From assembly GCA_026545765.1 (NCBI GenBank), contig CM048839.1:19096566-19160565 (forward strand): a stretch of DNA of 64,000 nucleotides, read 5' to 3'. Origin of the DNA: Plantago major (lineage: Eukaryota; Streptophyta; Magnoliopsida; Lamiales; Plantaginaceae). Both the position numbers and the translations under genes were made by a program. Each line of letters opens with the position of its first letter. Position 1 is the first letter of the stretch. The notes under the pieces were generated by a model. It was not told where the DNA came from. It made no database searches and was given only the letters and a program-made list of their open reading frames with translations. This document shows, in pieces, positions 24,301-33,913 of this stretch.

Positions 24301-25287
24301 TATGAAGTATGTAGCTACCTGACAGTTAAGTGATCGACCCCGACCCTTTGAGCTGGCGAAGTTACTCATGACAGCTCTACGGGTGATATGATGGCCCACT
24401 ATACTCAATCCTTTCCACGTACTTTCTCCTCACTCGTGCACGAACCGAAAGACTTCTCAGTTGGTCACCCATCATAATATTGCACTAAAACAATTACGTT
24501 TAACTTAGGAGTTCTTATGAATGTATTCCAAAAAAGAAAAGTGCACTTTGTTGTTTTGAGTAGCTAACGTTCTCGGTCCCTTTAAGCTCTCTGAACCCAA
24601 CTTGAAACGTTTGGGCGTTAAAAAAGTATTGTTTGGTAATAATAAATGTATTAATTAATAAATATGATTTTCCTAATTAATTCCATGCTTAACGGTGATT
24701 ATTTTTTTCCATTTCTTTTTTAGCTTAATTAACGCGTGGACCTTTTATCAAACGTCTGCAACGCATGAGTCATTTTCGCTACCCTAGGGAAAAAAAGGGA
24801 CATATGGAAAAAGATTAATTTTAGCTCCGAGTCAAATACAGCTTGAAAGTTGAAATCAAGAGCTAATTAATTATTTTAAGACAGTACGCTTTATTTAGCG
24901 GTTCGGATCAAATATTACTAGACTCTATGCAACATTTTTATGTAATTAAATAAATGACAATTTAAAAGGTGAATGCCAAAAAAAAAAAAAAAACAAATCT
25001 GGCAAATCTAACAATTCCTCAGACCAACTCCAATGGATGACCAGCTCTCAGTGTGATATATTAGTTTCGATGTACCAACATTTCGTACACTTCATCTTCA
25101 CTCGTGCGCAAATCGAAAAACTTCTCAATCTATCACACGTCCTAAGATTGATCTAGTGATTAAGCAATCACTCTTAACTCTAACGTTATTATAGTTAAAT
25201 TTTCTAAAATTGATATGCACTAATAAGTACGACCTAAGGATTGACGGATTAAGCCGACTTAGGTGTGTTATGAGATCTATTACAAAG

Positions 25288-25695
25288 AAGTTCCTACACC
25301 GAGTTTCAAATGAGGTCCTACACCGGGTTCCAAAGCAGGTCCTACACCGGTTCCAAATGAGGTCCTACCCCGAGTTCCAAATGAGGTCCTACACCGGGTT
25401 CCAAATGAGGTCCGACCCCGGGTTCCAAATGAGGTCCGACCCTGGGTTCCAAATGATGTCCTACACCTGGGTTCTAAAGAAGGTCCTACACCGGGTTCCA
25501 AATGAGGTCCTACACCGGGTTCCAGAGGAGGTTCGACCCCGGGTTCCAGAGGAGGTCCTACCCCGGTTCCAAATGTGGTCCTACACCGAATTCCAAAGGA
25601 GGTCCTACCCCGAATACTAAAGGAGGTCCTACCCCGGGTTCCAAATGAGGTCCTACACCCGGGTTCCAAATGAGGTCCTACACCGAGTTCCCACG
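25288..25695. repeat. 24-bp minisatellite, about 17 units
   Basis: Head-to-tail units close to GAGGTCCTACACCGGGTT plus CCAAAT, mostly 24 bp with a few shorter or longer ones. Because the unit is a multiple of three and lacks stops, both strands stay open over about 140 codons and give 8-residue peptide repeats. This looks like a by-product of the repeat, not a gene. The same motif continues at the edge of the LTR block just downstream (GTTCGACCCTGGGTTCCG at 25738), so the array may have grown from LTR sequence. Confidence 0.9.
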
Positions 25696-25735
25696 TATAC
25701 AAATCACAATACAAGGAATGTGATATATTACTCTA

Positions 25736-26075
25736 GGTTCGACCCTGGGTTCCGAAGGAGGTCCGAGCTCCCGCCACAATGGGTCCGACCTTAACGCCCC
25801 ACCACACTTCGACACCACGTGTCATAAGCTAATAGGGTCGACCGACCTCCGATTAACCGGAGTCTTGTCCCCCTGAGCCTTTGCCTATAAATAGAAGTTC
25901 ATTTAATCCTCATAAGGTAAGTAACTACTTCTCAATATTCCACTCTTTAAGTTTAGAGGTCCGAGCCCCAGCTTGAGCAACCTTCTAAACAAGTTGAGTC
26001 CGAGCCCGGTTTGTCTTAGGCAAACCGGTCCAAAAGGGTCTAACCCCTCTCATTTCAGATAGATAACCAAGTACT
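25736..26075 (+). repeat. Gypsy-like LTR fragment (fossil)
   Basis: Contains a promoter-like CTATAAATAG (25886-25895) and ends near AAAAGGGTCTAACCCC, followed by a purine/pyrimidine-mixed tail. It shares the AAACCGG and GGGTCTAAC phrases with the inverted block at 21606-22177. No adjoining protein-coding region is recognisable, so it is either a solo LTR or the 5' edge of a lost element. Confidence 0.5.
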
Positions 26076-26089
26076 CCAGAGACGGACCG

Positions 26090-26720
26090 TATTCAACGAC
26101 GGACTACACTTCCAGAAGGACAGTAGCTAGTGATGGACTATATTTCCAGAAGGACCACTTGACTAAACACATTTCCACGAAGGACCTATGATGAGTGGCG
26201 GACCTTGCCTTAGTGACGGACTATATTTCCAGAAGGACCACTTGACTAAGCACATTTATACGAAGGACCTATGATGAATGGTGGACCTTGCCTTATTGAC
26301 GGACTATATTTCCACGAAGGAACTATAATGAGTGGCGGACCTTGCCTTAGTGACAGACCTACATTTACTGGAATGACTAAATCTCGAAGCATAGGACCTT
26401 GAAGATTTCTAGGACATCGACGCCGTATAGGACATCGAGGACGTCCAGGACATCGAGGACGTCCAGGACATCGAAGTCGTCTAGGACATCGACATCGTCT
26501 AGGACTTTGATGAAGGACAGATAAACATACAAGTCCATTACCGACGGACCATTGCTACCGACGGACCCATACTGGAGACGGACCTGAGTTGACGAAGGAC
26601 CACTTGACCTACATCATTGATTGAAGGACCACTTGGAGCATAGGACCTTGAAGATCTATAGGACATCGACGCCGTCTAGGACAACGACGATCTCCAGAAC
26701 ATTGGCGAACTATTCTACTA
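26090..26720. repeat. Two arrays of GGAC-rich tandem repeats
   Basis: First array (about 26131-26350): roughly 83-bp units containing GGACTATATTTCCAGAAGGA and GGCGGACCTTGCCTTA, about 2.6 copies. Second array (about 26405-26515, with an echo at 26640-26700): 18-bp units of the type AGGACATCGAGGACGTCC, about six copies. Such arrays are often found in the untranslated leader of large Gypsy elements; whether that applies here is inference. Confidence 0.75.
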
Positions 26721-26900
26721 CCACTCGAGTTCACCTCACCACTCATAAAGCTCATCACCCCTCAATACTACTTTTGTTTTGACTTCACCATTTTTACCCT
26801 ACGTACAAAATAAAGGTGCACTTTTGTGGTATGACTATGGTTTCCAATCCCTTAAGGTGTCTGAAACTTAATTTGAAACTTGATGGGATCATATCCTTAT

Positions 26901-28477
26901 GTTAACATTTCTAAATTTTGCCTTGTTTAATTTGTCTAGAATCTAGATGGCAAAGTCAAGTTGAGTTCATACAGTAATTTCAATCTTTAACACCGCAGCT
27001 CAACGTTATTGAATGGAACATGAGAAATTGGAAATGAATTTTTGACCCACTGAGCCTAATTTCCTTGTTGATTCGTCACCACTCACCATATAGTCTCTTG
27101 AATTAAAGCCATTTTTCAAGTTGAAGTGCAGGGTGTCTGCTAAAACAGTAAAATTAGCCAATTAGGAAATTTACAGCTGTTTGTATCCACGTTGAAATCT
27201 GATTTTAATCGGGTTATCATTTTCATCCTGCTTGTCAGGCGGTTTTAATCGCGTTGAATAATACTCGTTTTTAATCACCAACTATTCATAATTCAATTAA
27301 ATTTTATCTTTATACCTACTATTTTTATCTCACTTTACTTTTTCATTTATTATAACAACCTTAAATCAATCAATTAACATTAAAACCAATCAAATAATTT
27401 TAAAAACTCTTACGCACATCACTTCACTCTTACACATCCTATATAATAACTGTATAAGACCTATAAAATTTTAATTCCAATCCAAACATAATTTTTCAAA
27501 ACCCAATTATAATTCAGTTATTCACAGTTAAAATTCAATTAAAACCATATCCATTTTAATTACTTCCCAAACACCACTTAAAAGTCAGCTATAATTCGTC
27601 GTCCTCCAAATCTCCAACACCACAATTCAAATCCAAGAGCGTTTAAATCAGATGGCTAGGTATGTGCATCATGATTATGATTGACTCAATAAGGTCAATG
27701 TCAATGGTAATGAATGATGCCCGAATTTGACTGCGGGGAATTCGAGGTAGTCGTTGTTATGTGCAGTGGGTTAGCTTTTCGGCAATACTTATTTAGATCG
27801 TGGTCGAATTCAAACACGATTGAAAATTAGAGAGGAGAGCGAAAATTCGATTGCATGCGTATTTCGTCAAGTGATATACCAATGGAATATTTATAGAGTT
27901 AGATCTAATTTTTTTCGGTGGATTTGGAATTTGATATTGACTTGTACCTTCATATTCATGGACATGTATCTTGCTATATGGATAGATATGATTTTAAATT
28001 TAGTATCCTTGTTAAATTTAATACGATAAGTGATAGTATTATGCAATATGAATCACTTCTTCCATTGTTTTGATTTCCGCTTACTTTTATGGTTAACGTA
28101 ACAAAACTTTTATTATTTTTGTAATAATTAAAAAATGATAGTTGGTTGGACACAAATTGATTTGTAAGATGAACGATACTATTGGTAAGAATTGTGAAAA
28201 ATGAAGACAAGAAGTTTTTCAAGGTACTTAAAAAATGGAGAAAATGGAGAAAGAGAAAGCTTTAACCGGATGGGCAACTATTGATTAAACATTAATTACA
28301 TCTACCAGACAACAGGAAGAATTCAAGTAACTATTCATTCAAGCATCGCGGCCCTAAATATAGGCATATTGACCGATCAAGTAAATTAAAACTCCAACAC
28401 AAGTGTTCCAACGTTCACGTAGTTGACTTTAGAGTAGTTCAAGTTGACTGTCTTGTGCATCCAGGGTTCATGCTAAA
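26901..28477. other. Intergenic, nothing recognised
   Basis: AT-rich. About 27180-27600 contains GATTTTAATCGGGTTATCA and GGCGGTTTTAATCGCG phrases that may be a decayed element, without resolvable ends. The 60-80-codon frames at 27820-28222 show no domain. Confidence 0.4.
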
Positions 28478-28545
28478 ATATACTTCCTCCGTTGTCCGTC
28501 CCAATTGTCCGTCCCAAGTAAAATGAAGCTCAACGATTTGATTTG
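28478..28545. repeat. Truncated Stowaway-like end
   Basis: Begins with a TA followed by CTTCCTCCGTTGTCCGTCCC, a Stowaway-like 5' terminus. It is cut off about 70 bp later by the target duplication of the Harbinger-type element at 28549. Confidence 0.45.
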
Positions 28546-28548
28546 TTA

Positions 28549-29320
28549 GGCTCTGTTATTTTCAACTGAAATTCTTCGAATCGAATGTGAATGGGCCGAA
28601 TCGAATCAAATCGAAACTAATCGATCAAGTACACTGAAGTGAAATGAAGAAATTATTGTGTAATAATAATAACAATTATATGATGGTATATATAATCACA
28701 ATTAAAAAAATATATTATTTTTGTCATCTTTCTCACATTCTTCCTACTCTTTTTTTTGTCACTTTACATTTTTATTTATTATTGTATAACAAACTTTAAA
28801 ATCAACTGCGTGGAAAACAATATGAGAATGATAACTCGATTAAAACCGAATTTTAATCGTCGTATAAACTGTCTTTGTCTAGTTTTGCAACATGATATCA
28901 ATGTCCAAGGTGGAGTGGATAATGATTTATTGAACCCGACAAGGAAAGAAAGCGATGAGCGAAGTGTGAGGAGATAACATTGAGAATTTGACGCCTATTC
29001 CGGCAATATAGAGCCCGAGGAAGATAATATAGAGTCCGAGGAAGATAATATGGAGGAATAAATGCCATTTTTCAATATTTGTGATATATAATATTATTTT
29101 TATAAAGTTTGGTCCGACTTTTGGTTTGGTTTAACTTGTTTTGGAGTTTTTGAACATGTAGATTTTTTGTTAGTTCAAATTGTAACTATACTCTTTATTT
29201 CATTGATATACTAAAAGTCATATTAAAAAGAAATTTTAGAAAAAAAGTTAAAAATAACTCAATTGGATAAATTTTCTTATTTTCCTCGTACAAAAGATCG
29301 GGTGTGTAAATAAATGATAA

Positions 29321-29380
<60 letters not shown>

Positions 29381-29487
29381 AACAACAACAATAATAATAA
29401 TATGAATTTAATAATCGAGCCGAAGGCAATCGAATTGAATCGAATCGAATCGAATCGAATCGAAAGAGTTTTCATGAAAATGTAGCC
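28549..29487. mobile_element. Non-autonomous PIF/Harbinger (Tourist-like) element, 939 bp
   Basis: The termini GGCTCTGTTATTTTCAACTG and the inverted TTTTCATGAAAATGTAGCC are flanked by TTA at 28546-28548 and 29488-29490. Sub-terminal CGAATCGAAT repeats occur at both ends. The interior holds a long AAT/ATT microsatellite (about 29325-29400) and a short plus-strand frame (28756-28977) that has no convincing transposase similarity. It is the longest relative of the GGCTCTGTT MITEs in this window. Confidence 0.65.
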
Positions 29488-29490
29488 TTA

Positions 29491-31329
29491 GTCTTCTTTC
29501 TAAAGTACTTCCTCCTTCCATGATATAACTTTTCAATTTAACTTTTTTCATTCAACTATTTTCAATTTTAACTACAAATTAATTTTAAACGACAAATGTG
29601 TAATGTTCAATTAAATGATGAAACTTTAGGGATTTTGTAAGTTTGTAGTTGTGTTAAAGTAGATGAAACTATTTGATCTCCTAGTTGTTTGCAATTCAAG
29701 CTTTCATATTTGTGAAAGTTTGAATATGATTTGGTAAATATACTTTTCGTTGATAGTGAATGTTTTTGCTAAAGCTCGGTAGGTATGGAAATATACCTGC
29801 TAGAATTATCATTGAGTGTCTTGTTAATTTCTGCTATGTTTTGTGATTGTTTATACATTTGTAAGTCCGTGTTACAGTAGTTATTTTATCAACATCAATA
29901 CCAACAATACATCAAGAGTTAATAAGTTGAGATCCAGGTCCTTCAATCCTTTCATTATTGTGTATGATCGTAGTTTCAAGTCCAGGGTCGGAGCCAGCCA
30001 CACCCAACCCCTTCTGTTTCCTTTATATACATGGTACTTTTTGTCAAATAATTTATTTAAATTTCAACTTTTATTATATATAATACTTAAAATTTATGGT
30101 GACGGTGTATTGTGTTTTCAGTATAAGTGGTATAAATTTTTATTAAATTTGTACCATTTATAATGAGTCACACGTTATTTTGGTTTCTAGTTGTGCTGAC
30201 CAAGTTGATGATGAAAAATCTAATTAAAGCTCGAGTGGTTCAAGAATAACATGTTCCCTCGTAAATTAACTAGATAGAAGTAACAGCTATTTCAAAGGAA
30301 TGACAATTCCGTTGAAAGCTGAAAAGATAGCCTGTAAATGATACAGAGTATAATTAACACTATTTGATATATACCTACGTGACAAAAATCTTTGGAAAAG
30401 TAGATAATTTGTGTTGTTAAAATCGAATTGGGTACCAGGTGTAAAGAAAAATATTGCCCGTGACAAACACTCTGTTTATCACTAGCTTTCCAGCTCCATG
30501 AGTTTTTTTTTACCATTGACTAATAAAAAGCTCGTTACGTGAATGCGCAGCTTCTTTTTCCATATAGCTTAAAGAAGCTTCCTTGAGTAGCTTTTTTGAA
30601 AAAGAAGGAGCTTCTTATATTTTTATTCCGAAAATATCCCTACCCAAATTAATCTAAATTAGACTAAATAAAATAAGAAGTAAAAACACCCATATTACCA
30701 AGCAACGAATTCTATACATCATACACCCAACATTATCAGCCTGAGATTCATCTTGCAAGCACGCAACAAGTTATGACATCTAGTTTTAATTTAGGTATTG
30801 AAGCCATTGTTATAAGCATAAGGATCCTTTGTTATACATTTGTGTACTTTTTTGCAACTAGCATAAGGATTAATGTATTCGCACCTCTTTAAAATGCATA
30901 CATGTAGTACATATCAATTACTAATTTTTTTCATTACTAAGTTAAAATGCTCAACGATTATTTCTTTCAACTTCTGATAATTTTGATGATGTTATTAAAG
31001 TGGCGATGTAAAGTACATTGAATATATATTATAATTATTGGACAAAATATGATATATTATTATTTAAAAAACTATAGACTAATAATACGATAAGAAATGT
31101 TAAAGAAAAGAAAAATAAGAGTAATGCCCTTTTATGTCATTTACAAAATACCAGCTAGCTTTTTAGCTAATTTGCTAAACACCTACATTTAAAACCAAAT
31201 TTAAAACTTTAAATTTAGCTACCAAATCTTAGATTTCCAGCTAGTTTTGCTAAACAGAGCCTAATTTACGGACACAGTATTGGAAATTAAAGAGTAAAGA
31301 CCAAGGAAACTCGCAAACCTAATAGAGTA
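29491..31329. other. Intergenic with possible old LTR piece
   Basis: About 29770-29960 (plus strand) resembles the LTR of the Copia element at 3831-4670 read in reverse: a GTAGGTATGGAAATATACCT hairpin followed by a phrase ending in AGGTCCTTCAATCC. It is probably a distant LTR relative (fossil). About 30545-31265 is rich in AGCTT-type motifs and ends in GCTAAACAGAGCCTA, a MITE-like terminus without a clear partner. No genes. Confidence 0.35.
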
Positions 31330-31337
31330 CTTAGAAT

Positions 31338-31899
31338 CAGGTGCGGATCCAGAAATATTTTTGACACTGGACTAAGTTTACGCAAGAATTTTTTGAATAA
31401 TTTTTTTTTTTTTGTATTTTTTATATATATATTTCGTCGATGGGTAGTTATAAATTAAATTAAAGTGATCATGAATTTAAAATGTATATTAAGGAGAACA
31501 TAATGATAGACATCGAAATGTATATGAAGAAGAAGAAAAAAAACGCTAAAATGATAAGAAAAAGAGTGTTGATGGCAGGAATTGAACCCGGATTGTTGAA
31601 AAATGGCTTTAAAAAAAGCTAAAATGATAAGAAAAAGAATGTTGATGGCAGGAATTGAACCCGGGTTGTTGAAAAATGACTTAAAAAACGCTAAAATGAT
31701 AAGAAAAAGAATGTTGATGGCAGGAATTGAACCCGGGTTGTTGAAAAATGACTTAAAACTTTATGAGGTCATTACCAATTGAGCAACAAAGTCTAAACTT
31801 ACACTATTTAAACATAATTAACTTTTTTTTTTTTGTTTAATTTTTTCGGAGGACCCCGGACTAAAGGCTAGGCTTGCCCGGGTGGTGGGTCCGCCCCTG
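31338..31899. mobile_element. hAT-type element (562 bp) carrying tRNA-like pol III boxes
   Basis: The termini CAGGTGCGGATCCAG and the inverted CAGGGGCGGACCCACC are flanked by a perfect 8-bp duplication CTTAGAAT (31330-31337 and 31900-31907), the hAT signature. Inside, on the minus strand, TTGCTCAATTGG (31786-31775) resembles a tRNA A box and GGGTTCAATTCC resembles a B box. The B-box segment is present three times in about 72-bp tandem units (plus-strand GGAATTGAACC at 31578, 31651 and 31723). There is no transposase, so it is non-autonomous. Confidence 0.8.
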
Positions 31900-31907
31900 C
31901 TTAGAAT

Positions 31908-32783
31908 ATATTCGTGAGGCACTTGCAGTGAAAGTGATATCTATATGGCTTGGAAATCACAATATTCTCCTGTGACATATCTAAAACTCCGATGAACAGT
32001 TCATATTCTCATTTCGATTCAGTGCCTTACAAGTTTAGACCAAATAAAACCTACGTGCTCTTGCAGCTGGAATATAATCTAGAAAATATAGTAGAAAGGT
32101 TTTATCTGAGAAGGTTCCTCAATTCCCATGCAGATATAAAGTTCCACTCGATTCTGCATGGCGTCAAATGAGGTAGTAGATTAATTTTATGATGGCGTTG
32201 TCACTTGACATATTGCAAAGACAACCTTACTAGTAATGAATATTACCCGGGATAAACTGATATCATAAACCCTTTCTAACTCTCTGGCTAGTCAAAATGA
32301 ATGACTAAATTCATGTAGTGATTGAGTGATTATTTAGTGGTTTGTTAGCAATAGTGCTACCTGATAGTCACTCTTTCAATGTGATGGAATCTACATGTGG
32401 GCCATGGTTCTACGGTGAGAGGTTAACTATGAGGTAAAGCACTAATTGAATTTTTCACTATTTTATTTATCATCCAGGTATATGGGTGCAAGTATTACGG
32501 ATCTTGGACTTGAGAGAGTTCATATATATTATATCGGAGGATTACTTTTACTTGTGCTCTTCATAACATGTTTGGTTATTTATATAATATTTTTGCTGTA
32601 AAAAGAAATCGCCACTCGTAAGAATGATTGGACCCTGGGATTGTCTAATTTTAAGACGTCACACTCATATTCGTTGCAGTAGAAGATGTCCAAGATTTTT
32701 GAAGAATGGTTAAGCATTCTATGTATGAGATCAAATTTCAGTTTCGGTTCAAATCGAACAATATCATATTCACAGTAACATAT
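31908..32783. other. Intergenic, nothing recognised
   Basis: No gene or element ends seen; the short frames at 31950-32171 and 32580-32801 carry no domain. Confidence 0.5.
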
Positions 32784-33063
32784 GATAGAATTACATCTCA
32801 TCTAAAAGCTCGAACTTGTAGAGAGGTGTGGAATCTAGCCATTTATATTAATACTCCAATACTCCCCGCCACTCGTGGTCGATTTCAACCTCTTTGGGGA
32901 GTCCATTCGAGTAGAAATTTAATATGGGGCGGAGATTGTCTCCGTGGAGATTCGAACCCAGATTGGGCGTGGTAGAGAACACTGTGATAGAATTCCATCT
33001 CATCTAAAAGCTCGAACTTGTAGAGAGGTGTGGAATATAGTCATTTATATTAATACTCCAATA
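32784..33063. repeat. 78-bp direct repeats around a B-box-bearing centre, TRIM-like (fossil)
   Basis: 32784-32861 and 32986-33063 are direct repeats differing at three positions (start GATAGAATTNCATCTCATC). The 124-bp centre includes GGAGATTCGAACCCA (32946-32960), which on the minus strand is a near-perfect pol III B box (GGTTCGAATCT). The repeats look like short LTRs of a TRIM, but no primer-binding site or target duplication is evident. Confidence 0.5.
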
Positions 33064-33541
33064 ACATATACTCTGAGCATAATTTTAGGACGGGTCCTAG
33101 CCCAAAATTGACCGGGTCTTTAGGCACACATACATACACTTGTCATTTGGTAGCTTAAATGAGTTGTCGCTAAAACATCAATAGTACGACTGTACGAGGC
33201 TACTAGTAGTTCCTTTTTCCTCAAGGTAATAGAAAACCATGCATGATAATTTCCAGGCAGTTGCTATGATCCTTTGTCAGAGCTGCTGAGGACCAAAATT
33301 AGAAAAACAACAACTGGGGAAGGGAGTTTGAGTGAAAATATTAAAAAACGGAGAGGCCAATAGCTTTAATGAGGCAAGTGGAAAAAATGGCGCGTGTTGG
33401 ATGTAGACGGGTCGGTTCATAAGAAGTGATGGGTGGGTTGTTGGGTATGGTGGAATTTGTCCGATATGGGGAAGGTTCATCTGGTTGTGGCTTCCTTTTT
33501 CTTTTTCTTCTTGAACCAATAAATTGGGACAATAAGGCACC
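33064..33541. other. Intergenic left flank of the Gypsy element
   Basis: No gene seen. A 99-codon minus-strand frame at 33277-33576 crosses into the LTR and is not convincing. Confidence 0.5.
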
Positions 33542-33545
33542 TTAT

Positions 33546-33913
33546 TGTCATGGCCCAAAACGCTTATGCAGCCCAAGTCCCATTTTCAGGGGCCCAAAGC
33601 CCAATTTCTAGATTGTTTCAGAATGGTAGAAGATAAGTATAGGCTTAATCAGATCATAGAATGACCTAGAATTCTCTCCACCCTTCCTTAAGGAGGTGGA
33701 TGTGTGTATATAAATAGGCCATTGGCCAATGTAATCAACCATCAAGCAAATACAAGCAAACAAAGCTTTCTTGCAAACTTTCAAGTTCTCAACACACTCT
33801 TCATACACATTTAGCACTTTGGTCGGAAGGCTCACTAGCTAGTCTCGGGGCGAACTAGTCTAGTGCCGCACGGGTCGAGGATTTCTTACGAAACAAAGTT
33901 TCATCCCGTGACA
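33546..33913 (+). repeat. 5' LTR of the chromovirus
   Basis: 368 bp, TGTCATGGCC to CCCGTGACA. It contains TATATAAATAG (TATA-like, about 33706-33716) and a GGAGGTGGATG motif upstream of it. It is nearly identical to 38473-38847 except for one block around 33618-33660. Confidence 0.9.

Larger units (their letters stand above)
24310..26900 (-). mobile_element. Cassandra-like TRIM with 5S rRNA-like LTRs, one LTR split by later insertions (fossil)
   Basis: On the minus strand, 24524-24445 resembles the 3' half of plant 5S rRNA: AAGTTAAACG (24506-24497) stands where 5S has its A box, and GATGGGTGACC (24473-24463) is the 5S C box. A TRIM whose LTRs carry 5S rRNA is the definition of Cassandra. The second LTR copy is at about 25025-25190 (5S-like part, degraded). 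Its other half, beginning GGTGCACTTTTG, reappears at about 26814-26890, matching 24540-24615. The block between (minisatellite plus Gypsy-like LTR and tandem repeats) therefore looks like material inserted into this LTR. The region between the two LTRs is about 24640-25020. It is old and decayed. Confidence 0.6.

Noticed and set aside
24445-24524. Possible 5S rRNA gene
   Set aside because: Only the 3' half is similar, with many differences, and it sits in an LTR-like repeat; Cassandra-type TRIMs explain it better.
25288-25695. Evenly spaced repeats resembling a CRISPR array
   Set aside because: Units are contiguous with no unique spacers, and this is plant nuclear DNA.
25210-25714. Overlapping 136- and 144-codon frames on opposite strands with 8-residue peptide repeats
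   Set aside because: They are produced by a 24-bp minisatellite lacking stops in either direction; there is no start context and no domain.
28756-28977. Short frame containing HDINV, a word also found in Harbinger transposases
   Set aside because: Only five residues match and the rest does not resemble a DDE transposase; treated as chance inside a non-autonomous element.
31560-31800. Possible functional tRNA gene (A and B boxes)
   Set aside because: The sequence cannot fold as a complete tRNA, lacks an acceptor stem, and the B-box unit is tandemly triplicated within a transposon.
33608-33835. 75-codon minus-strand frame, repeated at 38491-38769
   Set aside because: It lies inside the two LTRs of the chromovirus and exists twice only because the LTR does.
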